Positions 1 to 12,300 of a stretch of 64,000 bases of DNA are shown here, piece by piece. Under the pieces are notes generated by a model. It worked only from the letters and a program-made list of their open reading frames with translations, did not search any database and had not been told where the DNA came from. The stretch is taken from assembly GCF_003473485.1 (NCBI RefSeq), contig NC_053042.1, positions 31,540,762-31,604,761 on the forward strand. The letters run 5' to 3'. Source of the DNA: Medicago truncatula. Lineage: Eukaryota; Streptophyta; Magnoliopsida; Fabales; Fabaceae. Within the stretch, counting starts at the first letter, position 1, and each line of letters starts with the position of its first letter. The position numbers and the translations under genes were made by a program.

Positions 1-96
1 CTACTTATACATAACACATACTTTATTTATGCATATCAAAACAAAAGAGGATAACTAATGTAACTAACTATTAACTAACTTTATCTCTGATTCAAG

Positions 97-1451
97 GTAA
101 CCGGTATACGGCTCCTGAGGATGTTGATGCGAAGCAAGTGACGAAGAGGTTGGATTCTGGTGACAGCGAATGGACTTCGTGGAATTGGAAATCTGAAGGC
201 GATGTTATGGCGAATGGTGCTTTTTTTGTTGATTCAGGTGATAAGGGTGAAGGTAGTTTTCAGAAAGCTTATAGTGTTGATCCTAAAGCTGTTGATCGGA
301 TTTCTACTCTTACTATGGCTGCTGGTGTTCTTGGTGTTGCTAGGTACTTCATTTTCCCTTTTGCTTTTCTTTCCTTTCCAAGCTTCCTTTATTACTAGTT
401 GATTGAATGCTTTATTGCTAAACCAAGTTTTTAGTGTTCATATGGATTCAATGAGTTTGACAAATTCACAGCGTATTCGTAATTTTGTAAAAGCTACACT
501 CTGAAGATTTTCGTCAACTCTAATGTGGTTCTATACACGCACTTAATCTCTTAATATTCATTTTGAGTTTAGTCTCTTAATTTTTAAAATGTCAATTAGG
601 TTTCTTATTTTATTGAGTCTCAGTTTAAAAAAATTCAGAAAGATCTTTTATCTTTTATTTTAATAAAATGGTTTTCATTTTGTAAAAGTTATAATAATGT
701 ACTTATTTTTTTTGTTTTGAAATGATTTTTGATTTCACAAGACTTGTTCCAACGCAATTCTAAACTTATTTTACAAAACTTATTTTTAAACATTAATAAT
801 CATATTGAATAAAAAATTTATAATAAGAGATTTAATTAAAACTTATTAACAAATAAAAAATCAAATTAAAATAAAAATAAAGGATAAAAATGCATTTTAG
901 TCTATCTATTCATTATTTACTGAATCAACATGAATCTCAAAACTAATCTTCAAAGATCCTACTTGATTACTTCTGATACTCTTTGTCTTTTGCTTTTGTT
1001 ACTTTTGTCGTTTACAACAGTATGGGGTTGTACATGTAAACAGTAAATTACTGTTCTCTCCTGGAACACTTGCTAGCTTTTCTAATAAATAAATATTTTC
1101 TCTGAAAACAAAACACATTTATTTTTTGTTTTAGATTTTGGTACAAATAATTTTCAAATGATTTCAGTAAAAAAAATTAAGTCCAATATTTGATTTGTAT
1201 TTAAAAGAACTATAGTATTTTTTTTACTATAGTACTTGTCTAAATATAAAATGTGTTGATGAATGAGCAGGGACAATAATCTAGGAATGTGGACAAGAGC
1301 ACCAAACGGTGGTGGTGATTATAGTATGTCATATTCTGGAGAAGAAGAGTACACAGATGACATGTCAAAGAGTACAATGTTGTTGACCCATTCTCTTGTA
1401 ACCCTTTTTGTTCCACTCTTATGTTTCTTGTCCCTAACCATAGATCTTTAA
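97..1451 (+). CDS. Pectate lyase-like protein, C-terminal two exons (5' part outside window)
   Basis: Two exons are visible. Exon 97-343 follows an acceptor ending TTCAAG and ends at donor AG|GTACTT. Exon 1271-1451 follows the acceptor GAGCAG and ends in TAA. Joined, the frame reads GNRYTAPEDVDAKQVTKR, then SEWTSWNWKSEGDVMANGAF, then NNLGMWTRAP. The NRY-AP block and the W-W-SEGD--NGAFF block are typical of the C-terminal part of plant PL1 pectate lyases, which cleave de-esterified homogalacturonan by beta-elimination in the wall. The catalytic calcium-binding part lies upstream of the window. The end is unusual for the family: after a Ser/Gly/Glu-rich linker comes a hydrophobic stretch (LVTLFVPLLCFLSLTI) at the very C-terminus. 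That looks like a GPI-anchor signal, as known for PMR6-type pectate lyase-like proteins. Family assignment is strong; the PMR6-type subclass is only a suggestion. Confidence 0.85.
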
Positions 1452-3483
1452 CAGCAAAACAACAATTAAGCATCTTCAATTTTATTGGTGCTAGCTGTTT
1501 ATGATTGACTCTTATTGAAATTGAATTAAAACTGCTCCTTAAGATAAGGGCAATGTTAAGGATTTTTCTTCTTTTCCTCCATTGTTATTATAGTCTCTTG
1601 TTTTTCCTTTTGATGTTTCTTTCATGACTTTGTGAATATTTGTCGCACAATTTCAAAAAACAAAATTATTACTTTTGAAATTCACATGTAAGTGGTTAAT
1701 TATACATTGGTTTATGAATGAGTTAAATAAAAATATGTAAGATCGTAAGTGACTTATTAGTTAATCTCGTAATATTTTGAATGAAGATATGATATTAATT
1801 TTTTTTTTTTTTTGTTGGTCATGGTCTTAAACTGGTTTTTGCTAGTGATGTTTCCTTCCACTTCCCAAAAGTATAAGTATATTTTTATACATCTACTACA
1901 TCAACCAGATCGAAAGGAATTAATTATGTCTTAGGGAACCAATAATTTGTTTGATTTCTTAATGTTTAGTAGACTCTTGAATTTCTCTGTCAGCTCTTAA
2001 AAGACAATTTTGCTGTAATTGTTTTTTTTTTTTAAATGGCCAAATAATATTTTGAAAAACTATTCAACGTACAAGATGTACACAAAATTGTCAAAAGCAT
2101 AAAGGATTAAGAGAACCATTAAAGAATAAGTCTCTTTGCTTGACGTCTTCTTCAAAATCACATTCATACTTTTGATAAATTTGCGAAGAATCATCAACAA
2201 CTCTGTATTGTGTGGGTGCTTGTAGCTTTATCGAAGACATCAATCATTAGTTTTTACAATGTAATTTCTTTAGAACAATTTGGTCTTTTGTCTCGCAATG
2301 GATATATAGGTTATGACACGATAAACCTAACTCACATCTCAGAACACTTGCTTCAATTTGACCATTTAGGAGGAACAACAAAGCATCACTGATTTGGAAC
2401 GTAGAAATGGTTGAATTTTCTAGCTCAAAGAGTACTCTTTATTTCAATTGTTCGACAAAATTAAGCTACAATTATTTCAGTGGTTGAAAGCGAAATAAGT
2501 TACACACCATATGCTTGGGGGCTTGATTCTTTAGTAATATAATTTCATTTTAACTCCATAAAAATAAAGAGAACAACCAGATATAAAACAAGATAAGCTT
2601 AAACAACAAAAAAATAATGATGCTTAAGTCCCATAAACACCCAAGGACACCACTTATTTATGGTACATGTAAAACCAAATTCTTTAGTAGTAAGCTAACA
2701 CCATGATAAAAAAAAAAACCTCACTATTTTTCTCAACCCACATGAGGAGAAAAAAAAATTATCATACCCAACTCAACCCATACCTTCTCTTATCTCTATA
2801 TATTTATTTTTTCAATCTCCTTTCACTTCAAGATGGCTATCAAATATTGTCCAGCAATTACTGTGTATATTTTAATTCATCAATGATTTGAAATGATAAA
2901 AAGATACAACAAGTTCGCACCTATGATCCTATATTTATATCGAACAACTTATATATATTTTTTGGCAAGGATTATATTGAAAAAGTTTGTAATTAATTAT
3001 GTAATGTTGGCCTACTTGAGTTATAAACTTTATTATTCCCCTTAATTTTGGATTGGATTAGATAGGGATGAAGATGATGTAAATGTTGTCGGGTAGGTTT
3101 TTATTCTCAAAGTTTGTCAATTTATGTTAGTTTATTAGAAATAAGACAAAGGATTATTTATTGATCATCTTTGTCTTGAAAAACATGTGACGCCAACTTG
3201 TGGCCGTTTCCATGCATGTATCTTAGTTCTAGACTTGTTTGTATCTATTCTATTTTCTATTATATTTTTATGAACATATAGTCTTCTTGTCCTTTTGACC
3301 CACACTCTAGCCGATGTAGTAACGGTGTGATCCTCGTATTTTAATACTCTTCTTTTTATTACTTATAATTTTATAAAGAATAATAATCGTACCCCAAGAA
3401 AAGTGGAAAAGACAATCAATCACTATGGCTTTCCTTTGATTTGTTTTTTATATTATATACAAATGTTAATTGTTAGTATATTG
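1452..3483. other. Intergenic, AT-rich, no gene seen
   Basis: About 2 kb downstream of the pectate lyase gene. It holds poly-T runs near 1800 and 2020 and only short open frames without codon character or splice context. I see no RNA gene or recognisable transposon end here. Confidence 0.5.
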
Positions 3484-3486
3484 TTA

Positions 3487-4436
3487 GACCACTTACAATG
3501 GTTTGTTTAATGGCACATTCAACACCAATATTGCTTCCAATGGTGTGTTTAATATGTGTTGAATGAGGGAATAGAAGAGAGAGAAGGTGAATGGATTCAA
3601 CACCAATTAACCCTGCCACGCATGCCACGCGGCGCCTCGAAATTGGCTGAAAACTGGCGCGTGCAACACACGCGCCGACAGGGCGCGTGAGAGGTCAGAC
3701 GGTCGGAGAGAGAAACGCATTTTGGAAAGATAAGGACACGTGGCGCGTTTTAATTGGTTGTCCGGATTCTTATCATTTTCATAATTTAACCTCAATTATT
3801 TCGTTGTAAATTAATTTTAAAAAAAAAAAAATTATACCAAAATTCATGATTTTTTTTTCTCTATAAATAGAGACTTGGTTCATTTGATTTGGACACAGAA
3901 AAAAAAACCAAGTTTTTCACTATCTTCTTCTTATTATTATCTTTCTATTAGCAAACTAAGTGAAATTTTAATCTTATTTTTAGTGAAATGGATCCCAATA
4001 ATAACCATTTCAACAAACAAAATTATTCTAATTACCTATTTAACTACGAAAATCCCAACAATTATCCAAATTGCATTTTAAGCTATTTGTGTGTTGCGTG
4101 CTTAGTTTGTTGTATTGCATTTTAAGTTAAGAAAATATAAATAAATTATTTAAATAAATTTTGTTTTTACAAAAAAAAATAAAAATTAAGTGTATCTTTA
4201 TTTTAATTTAATTATAATCGATAATTTTAATTTTATGTAATTATAAAAACAAAAATATAAATTAAATAAAGAATAAGAAATAAAAAGTGGTGGGGTAGGG
4301 TGTTGAATGAAAAAACCATTGGAGATGTAAAAATTGAATGAGTGTTGAATTAAGAGAGATAAAATGATGTGGAGTGTTGGGAATTGAAAAAGTGGGTGTT
4401 GAATGGTATTATTGTGTTGAACCATTGTACATGGTC
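3487..4436 (+). mobile_element. Non-autonomous PIF/Harbinger-type element, 950 bp, with TTA target duplication
   Basis: The ends are inverted repeats: GACCACTTACAATGG on the left and the complement of CCATTGTACATGGTC on the right. Both sides are flanked by TTA (3484-3486 and 4437-4439), the target duplication of PIF/Harbinger elements. Subterminal copies of TTGAATG and GTGTTGAAT occur at both ends. A TATA-like CTATAAATA near 3861 lies upstream of a short open frame (3988-4125) resembling the start of the element's Myb/SANT-like ORF1. No transposase is present, so the copy depends on a partner. Confidence 0.75.
3988..4125 (+). pseudogene. Truncated ORF1-like reading frame of the Harbinger element (45 codons)
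   Basis: The frame starts with MDPNNNHFNKQNY and is rich in Asn, Tyr and Phe. Plant Harbinger ORF1 (Myb/SANT-like) proteins, often misannotated as glutathione S-transferase T3-like, commonly begin with MDPNN and an N/F/P-rich tract; that comparison is from memory. After about 31 residues the frame turns Cys-rich and stops at TAA. The word TTGCATTTTAAG occurs twice (about 4072 and 4114), which may mark an internal deletion joining the ORF1 start to the 3' region. It is probably non-functional. Confidence 0.5.
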
Positions 4437-4531
4437 TTAGAGGGAAGGGAAAATGTTAATGTTCAAGAATTGTACTTTAAACCTTCTACTTAAACTCCTT
4501 CAATGTCTCAACACTACTAGACTACACATTT

Positions 4532-4641
4532 GAGGGTTGTTCCTTTGATTTGTACTTGGTTGTTTCTTAGATTCGAGGGTTGTTCCTTTGATTTGTACTT
4601 GGTTGTTTCTTAGATTCGAGGGTTGTTCCTTTGATTTGTAC
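4532..4641. repeat. 43-bp minisatellite, about 2.6 copies
   Basis: Units begin with GAGGGTTGTTCC at 4532, 4575 and 4618, giving an exact 43-bp period. The first two units are nearly identical and the third breaks off after GTAC. Confidence 0.9.
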
Positions 4642-4972
4642 AACACTTGACTGTCTTATTTATCAGCATGGATGCTTATGACGTGGTGTTAGGTTGAAAC
4701 ATTTAAATGATGATGCTTAGTAAGACATGAGTTATGCAAGGTTGGTTGGGATTTTGAACTGTTACTAGGAACTCTTGTTGGACCTTGACTCTGCAGTACT
4801 GAAATTGGTTTTTTGAGATCTATCATTGACTTTGTTTTGTACATGATCACAACTAAATTGTACTCTTGGATTCCGTCGTACCATATACCCTGATTTTGTG
4901 GGATTTCTTGAAAATAGCTCTTCTCCCAACAAAAAACGCTCACTCCCATATAAACTGACTAAAACACATCCC

Positions 4973-5125
4973 ACGTGAGTTAACTCACGTTCGGTAAGCT
5001 GGAGTATAACTTACATGAGTTAATTCACGCTGGGGTTATAACCTACATGACTTAACTCGCGTGGGATGTAGCGAACGTGACTTAACTCAAGTTGGGTTTA
5101 ACATCTGCATGACTTAAATCACGTG
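4973..5125. repeat. Cluster of degenerate ACGTGAGTTAACTCACGT palindromes
   Basis: The first unit, at 4973-4990, is a perfect 18-bp palindrome, ACGTGAGTTAACTCACGT. Four diverged units follow every 30-40 bp (ACATGAGTTAATTCACG, ACATGACTTAACTCGCG, ACGTGACTTAACTCAAG, GCATGACTTAAATCACG). The same motif occurs inside the hAT MITE near 37973-38043. Confidence 0.75.
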
Positions 5126-5711
5126 CGGGGTATTTTTGGAAGTTTGTATGAGAGTAAGCAATTTTTTGAAGTTGTGTTATTTGGACATAGTCATCGACAA
5201 TTTAATTAATATCTCGTATAAAATACAAGCAGGTTGAGTGTATACGAAATCCAAAGAAAAATAAAAAATAAAACGTATCAATATATGACATTTGTCGTGG
5301 ACATTTATACCGACAAAACATTTCATATTTGTAAAAGTTTTTTTTGAAGTGTCGTGTTTAAACTTCTTGTGTAGATTGTAGTTGTTCTTGTACGTCAGTT
5401 GCCCCCAAATCGTTACCTTAAGGCTTGGAGACGAAGACTTGTGATAGTTGAGGGGTACAAAAGTATCCCATAAAGAGCCAAGTTCGAGCATTATTTTTAG
5501 ATTGCATATTTTAAAAAGGCATTTTAGCCCAACCACCACTACCGGCCACACCCACCATCGACCTCTCCCTCAAATCTCCTGGGAAAACACCCGTTGTCAT
5601 CATGACCACCACCACCACTTCCACTCTTTTTTTTCCCTCTCTGCTCGCTCTCCCTTTGCCTCACCACTGTCGGCCATGTCCCCCGCCCACCGTCCTCACC
5701 TCAGATCTGTA

Positions 5712-5713
5712 AA

Positions 5714-5748
<35 letters not shown>

Positions 5749-5770
5749 GGAGGGGGGGGGGGGGGGGGGG
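5712..5770. repeat. Compound microsatellite (AC)n(AG)n with a G19 run
   Basis: An AC run (5712-5730) passes into an AG run (5731-5748) and then GGGA plus 19 consecutive G (5752-5770). Homopolymer length in this kind of tract is often unreliable in an assembly. Confidence 0.95.
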
Positions 5771-6039
5771 ATTTGAGGTGAACTTAATAAAATGCCCTTG
5801 ATGCCATATGGGGTGTATATTGATGGTATGGAAGAAAATGGTGTCAACCAATAATTATTTATTAAATAATTCAATATATGAATTTGTTTTTACTCTTTCT
5901 TTATTTTTTTTCTCTCTCTAAAGGACCTCATATCTTTTACATTCATTAATTTATCTTGTTATTTCAGAAAAAGAAATTATCTCAATTCACTTGGAATAAT
6001 GCAACTTTTATTTATCAACATTTTATAGCTGATCTCAAT
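5771..6039. other. Spacer downstream of the MYB gene
   Basis: AT-rich DNA between the microsatellite and the MYB stop codon. It probably contains the MYB 3' UTR and polyadenylation region; no other feature is seen. Confidence 0.4.
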
Positions 6040-7633
6040 TCATAAGTCCCACAGAAAACCTGAATAATCCCAAGTATCATATTCTTGCTGGGGATTATAA
6101 TCATATATTGATCCATTTATACTATTAAATTCTTGTCCTAATTCCATTTCCTTATCACCAAATCCATTTTGCAATTCTTCTATCCAATCTGATATTCTAC
6201 TTTCATGATAAGGTGAGTTTCTCATTCCCCAATCTGATAAGGGACAACTGTCTATAGAGCTTTCCTTTGTCTCTCCTTCACTGTTGGAAACCACATCAAT
6301 GCTTTTATTTTTGAAATCACGTGCTAGGTTTTCTACTTCATACATGAACTCACCTGAGAATAAAATAGTGTAAGTGAATGTGAATTACATAAAAAAAAAA
6401 CATGTACAATATTTTCACAAGCAATTATGTATATAATATCTATAGCACAAATAGTTCACCTTGTTGAACTTGTACTCTCTTTTGTAAATGAGTTCTCCAA
6501 TAGTTCTTGATTTCATTGTCTGTTCTTCCTGGAAGCCTACGGGCAATCTTGGACCACCTAATTTCATTGTTATTGTTACAAATTTAACAAATAGTTAAAG
6601 GTTATAATCTATAACAATTCTTATACTAGGAGCACATAGCATTGTAAACACAAAGTATGTATTTCAATATTTCATTATTTTACACATTTAATTGATATGC
6701 ACCATCAGTGTTCTTTGAAAATAAATATACATACATGGTCAATGTAATTTTTTTTACGCATGCATCGAATCATATCTCATTATATTCCTTTGTAATATTA
6801 GTTCTTAAAAGATCTTGACATTATTTACGTGATGAGATATGATTAGATGTATGTATAATTTTCTCTTTTTTACATTGACAATGCATACTAATTAAATTCA
6901 ACTATATACTATATTATATATTTTTCAACTTCATAGGCTTAGACATTTTATGGTTACTAGTTACTACAAGCAGGGGAAGAAACTCACTTGTTACCCCATT
7001 GCTGCTGAAGCTGAACAATAAGTCTCTCCTCTTCAACATTAAAAGGGCCATGTTTGAGATTTGGTCGAAGATAGTTCAACCACCTTAACCTACAGCTTTT
7101 ACCACTTCTCCTAAGTCCTGCACAAGAGCAAGCAAATGTTACCATAATGATCTCTTTTAATTTTGTTTTGTAATCGCAATTGCACTCGCAACATAAATGA
7201 TTTTAAATTCTCCACAATTTCATCATTATGACCATATAATTGTAACTAAGATTTTAAATGAAGATTTGTGACCGCGATCTAGGTCAAGATGCAACCGTTA
7301 TTAATGTTGACGAAACCACAATGCAACAACTATTGATGCCGTATCGATCACATTGGACCATGATTGTTTGGAATATCAAAGATTGCAACGCAACCAGATA
7401 TGATATTGTGACCGTTAAAATACTTACTATAATAGCGGCCGCAACCAAAGTTTAAAATCTTGGCTAGTTTTTCTCTCTATAATATCATCATAATTAAACA
7501 AGATTTATGCATACATACCAGCTACTTTAGCAAGTGAATCCCATCTTCGTTCCCCAAGACGGGTCACAAAGCTTATCAATTGTTCATCTTCCTCTTGAAG
7601 CCAAGTCCCCTTACGCAAATTTCCTCCGTGCAT
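6040..7633 (-). CDS. R2R3-MYB transcription factor, four exons
   Basis: Exons in transcript order are 7519-7633, 6988-7117, 6460-6557 and 6040-6353. They sum to 657 bases, or 218 residues, with all phases closing. R2 (about residues 8-58) reads [16 protein letters not shown], then [20 protein letters not shown] and [13 protein letters not shown]3 (about 60-110) ends with [20 protein letters not shown] and [12 protein letters not shown]3 has the usual hydrophobic residue replacing the first Trp. The combination of [12 protein letters not shown] with [14 protein letters not shown] recalls the MYB27/MYB48/MYB59 branch rather than the common GKGNWR-type MYBs. The C-terminal part is acidic and ends DYSGFLWDL. 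Most R2R3-MYB genes have three exons; here a fourth intron falls just after R3. It should act in the nucleus as a DNA-binding regulator. The subgroup is tentative. Confidence 0.93.
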
Positions 7634-8180
7634 GGCTGCTTGATATTTATATTTATATGTTTTCACATTCATGAATAGGGCTTATAGGTCACATAGATAT
7701 ATATACACTCAAAAAGTGTAGGAGATGACAATTGATAAATCATAAGATAAGTAGAAAAAGTGTAAAGGAGAGTGTGACCAGAAACTCTCACAAGATAACA
7801 TTGCTGAATTTATGTGGGAACTCCACCATCTATTGGCTTATCAATAATTAATTAATTAATTAACATTGTCATATATATACAAGGTATCAAACTATCTAAT
7901 CAATTAGGTCATTTTTTCTCTCTTAAGATTTTCTTCTTTCAAGTTCAGATACCTTTCTCTCTAAAGATTAGATGCATTTGTAGGATAAGTAATTTTGGCA
8001 TCAGCATTCATGGCATTTAGTGAAGAGATGATGCTTAACTTGTTAGATATAGTAGCTTATATATTGTTATGGATGATTTTTTTGTCATTGTGTAGTTTAT
8101 GAACCAAGATATGGATGCTTATCAGATTATTTAAAAATTAAAACGTGAAAAAGGAAAAGAAATAGTTGAATTTTAGTAAT
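7634..8180. other. Upstream region of the MYB gene
   Basis: Probable promoter and 5' UTR of the MYB gene, read on the minus strand. It holds ATTA repeats near 7845 and TATATATAC near 7871. No coding potential is seen. Confidence 0.4.
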
Positions 8181-8182
8181 TA

Positions 8183-8329
8183 CTCCCTCTGACCACATTT
8201 ATAATAAAAAAAATAACTTTTTAGGTTAATTGAATATCTAATGTACCGGTCAATATATTAGTCAAATAGATTAGTTATTCAATGAAGTTAAAGAAGTTAT
8301 TTTTTACTTATAAATATGTTCGAAAGGAG
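8183..8329. mobile_element. Stowaway-like MITE, about 147 bp
   Basis: It begins CTCCCTCTGACCACATTTAT and ends in the diverged complement TTATAAATATGTTCGAAAGGAG, split across 8308-8329. It is flanked by TA on both sides (8181-8182 and 8330-8331), the Tc1/mariner target. Confidence 0.75.
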
Positions 8330-8331
8330 TA

Positions 8332-9389
8332 TATAAACCGAGTAAATACATGTTTGAAAAGAAAAGGATAAAGGAAAGAGATGAGGTTTTTGGTGGTAGA
8401 GTAAACGAACATCTATATATCCATCAATATCTAATTCATAGCTTTTCTAAGATTTGGATACAATTGAAAGATTTGAAGCTTCAACTTCTAGTGGGCACAA
8501 ATTGATGTTATCGTTGAAGTTATATAACACATTTCTCACGTGGCAGTGAATTAACGCAATTAATTAGAAGTTCTAAAGATAAAGAATGTTGAAAGTTTGT
8601 GTATAATCATATTTAATGCTACCTTAAACTAGATTAGTTGTGTTAATCATGCGAGAATTGCTCCCAAATAATATCATCATAATTTTCTTGCGATGCATTC
8701 ATTAGTATTTTCTATTCCTGTTCTATACTCGCTATCTACCTGTCCAACTTGGTTATTTCAGTGGTTGATTTATATATTCGGTGTTTGGTATAACCAAACA
8801 AAATAGCAAAAGACAAAAGCAACCTACCTTACTGGAAGAAGCTTGAACAAGATAACATTCAATTTCATCGAATCTTTGAGCATCAAAGAAGCTTAAAAGT
8901 GTAGAAAGAAAAAGAAAAAAAAATTGGTTACATGGTTAGACCTTAATACACCTAAAACCGTAACAATGAGCTCTATTCACTACTAGTTAACTGCAATTGC
9001 TTAGTACATGGCCAATTTGCAACAACCTTGCTATAAAATTTGGCTACATTTCATGAGCGAAAAATCAAACAAATCAAAAGATGTCTTCTGTATTTATCTT
9101 TGCTAAAAGGGACAAATACAAGAAAGTATTTCACAGACATTGCTAATAACATCAATAAGTTACTATAAAAAAAAACACTTCGATAAGTTACATTGATAAC
9201 CGCTTTCTTCAAAATGCTAATCATCCAACTGATATAATAAGGAGATGGAAGAGGAGAAAAGAATTAGGATGAAAAAAAGAAGAAGAAACCAATAAATAAT
9301 GGTACTAAAATGAAAAAGAGGAGCATATTCATCATCCTCCACCTATTTAATTCACACTTCCAGAGCTAAGACAGTAAAACTAGCAAAGA
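8332..9389. other. Intergenic, no gene seen
   Basis: Sequence between the MITE and the PP2A stop codon. The part next to 9390 is likely the PP2A B' 3' UTR. No other recognisable unit is seen. Confidence 0.4.
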
Positions 9390-12300
9390 CTAATCTGTGA
9401 CCATATCCGCAACCCCATTCTGTGCAGCCGCTTCTGCCAGCCTCTTCCAGTTCAATTCCCGCTTCTCAGCCTCTTCTTTGGCTTTTGCTTGCTTCTCTGC
9501 ATAATTCCTCTGGCACTCTTCAAATAATTCAGCATCCATTTCTATAAACATTTTGCGAACATTAACAGTCAGCCCATGAACTGCCTGGTTCCAGTGACTC
9601 TCGATATTTCTCTCAAATGCTTCAAATATTATCGGTAATATCACAGTCCTGTTTTGAGCAATTAAGCCCACAATATGCTCATTATTCCATAAAAAGAGGG
9701 CTCGCTCTGCAACCTGCATAACAAATTTGCCAAAGCAAAGACTTTTGAGGGAACATTTAAACCATGATGACAGAGCATAGGTATTAAAGCAAATAAAGTT
9801 CAATTCTAACTGATCATGATTCTAAAAAGCACAAATTAAAGGGCTTGAGGAATACAACAAAGCATACGTAAATCACAGAATTTATTCAGACATTTTTAAC
9901 AAAAGCTTATAACCTATAAAAGTCTTCAATCCTATACCGACAAAGACCTCATTCTTAGACTTAGTATGGTGGTCAACTAAGGGTTTGTGGAAGGAGTTTG
10001 GGTGATAATGAACATGTAGGGAGATCATGCATGAGTTTTGATCCGTTGATGAGCTTCTCTTGTTTGCTCAGGATTTTAAACTTTTAAGGATTCTGTTTAT
10101 TTTTCTTCTTTTTAGGTGTAGGAAGAATATTCAGCCAATCAAGCAAACTAGAAACATAAGTGTAAACTTGAATAGCACTCCTACTAATAGAAAGGGCTAT
10201 AATGCTGCGTTGTTCCATAATATTTTTCAGGAAAAAAAATCTATATTAACAGCTGCTAAAGAGAAATAAAAGCAATACAATGCGTCTGGATATGAAAACA
10301 GCTACATTGGTACATCAGCCTAATGATCTCAGTGAAAAAGGAATAGAGCAGTAGTTTAAGATAATGAATCAATGCACCATGTTACAGATTTTGAACAGAA
10401 CAATAACAACAATTGCCTTTTCTCACTAGGTAGGGTCAGCTATGGTCCTATGGAGATCAAAAGACGCATAACGCCTTAATGATTTGACCTATAGTTTTTA
10501 TTGGTCATCTTCTACCTCTAACTAATGAACTGGCAACCGCACTCGCCTAACTTGGGCTTCTACAAGTCGTCTCCAAACATGATCAAATCACATGAGGTGA
10601 GATTCATTCTATCAATTTATTCCACAACAGGTTGAACTCAAACTTTCAAATGCGTTTATTTCTAATCTTGTCTTCTACTAATGCACCCCAACAATTTCCA
10701 GATGGGACTCAACTTCCTGCAAAATATATCATTACATCTCTAGTTTGTTTTACAGTTTTACAATATCTGTTCATGGGGGTTCTATGTTACTTCGCCTAAT
10801 GCATATCATCAGTAGCATAATCCAAAGTAGTTGCAGTTACTAGTGGTATGCAAACATTAAAAAGATATTTTGTTGATCAAGTGACTGAGAATAAGAGCAT
10901 TCCCAAAGTGTGCACAAGGTTTTATCATTCAATAGCATGCACCACACACAATAAAAAGAAACACCGGCCTGATAGATATTAAGTTCAACTCCAGAGAAAG
11001 AAACATAAAAAGCAATAATTCATGAGGGTGACTCTCTAGATGTGGAGTTCAACTCCACAAAGCATCGCATACTACTTGATGTGGAACTTAGACAATCAAT
11101 GATACCCAAGTCCTTACCATTGCACCAGCCTTAAGAGCTGATGCCCTGGCAACTAAATTATAACACGCTTAACTCGTACTTTCCAGTCAGCCCCTCAGCA
11201 GGTAGCGTTTCTTGAGACATTGGCAACCAGCATTGATACCATCTGATAAGCACCAAAACACTGGAGGAACCCTCCGTTAAAAGCTAGTTGTCAAGGGGGA
11301 AGAACGAAGTCACTATCATATACTCAAGCCCCTATAAGTACCAGACTTGCACGTCTCTTTAAGGATGCATATATAAACAGCTATATGGATGGGTACGGAA
11401 AGTTACCATTCATAACCACTAACTTCAATGTATAACTTATAAGGAAGAAGGTGAAAATTTCACCGTGAGATAAAGAATATTGGATCTCTCTGAATAGAAT
11501 GTGATATATCAATAGTCATTAGATTTTAATGTATTAAAGGCAAGATTACAACACAGGATTTCAAAAGGTTGGAAGTTATATGTTTAGTTTGAGTAATCAT
11601 CCCCCATAGTATTCTATCAAAAACCATGTCTTTCTCCAACTCATTGATCACTAGATCCTTCTTGATAGTTTCTCTAAAAGTTTTTTTAGGTCTTCCCCTA
11701 CCTCTAGTGATTTGCCTCCACTCCATATATGATCTACTCTCCTTACTACAACATCCACATGTCTTTTCTCTACATGCCCAAAACACCTAAGTCTAGTTTC
11801 TATCATCTTTTCTGCTATAGGTGCTACCGTCATAAATGAGCAACATTCTTTAAAACAGTTTAATGGGACGATCTTAGAGAGAAGCATGTTAAATAACGCA
11901 GGGAGTTAACGAGAACCAATTATGCAGGGAGCTTATGAGAACCAATTATGTCGAGTTGAAATATTCCCTATTTATCTTTCATTGAGAGATAAACACAGGT
12001 CATCAACACTGATAATGGAACGAGGAAGCTGATGACAGCTTCCCAGAATACAACATCAATGTTTGTTACGTCTTCTCGAGCTGTTTGTTTTTATATCAAA
12101 AACATAGGTCATGGGACAAGCATGTCACGTCATAGTAAAAAAAGAATAAAGAAAATACTATGAAAGAAACCTACAGCTGAGATTTCTTATACGAACATCT
12201 CAATTTGAGTTATTATTAAACAGAAAATTATAATTACAAAACCAAACATAAGCTGGTACTCATATAATTTTTATGTCAAGGTCTTCTTCACAACTTCAAA

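Noticed and set aside
5177..5551. 124-codon minus-strand open frame
   Set aside because: Low-complexity, AT-driven, no domain, no splice context; most likely chance.
5448..5801. 117-codon plus-strand open frame rich in His, Ser and Arg
   Set aside because: Open only because it runs through CA/GA microsatellite and C-rich DNA; no gene structure.
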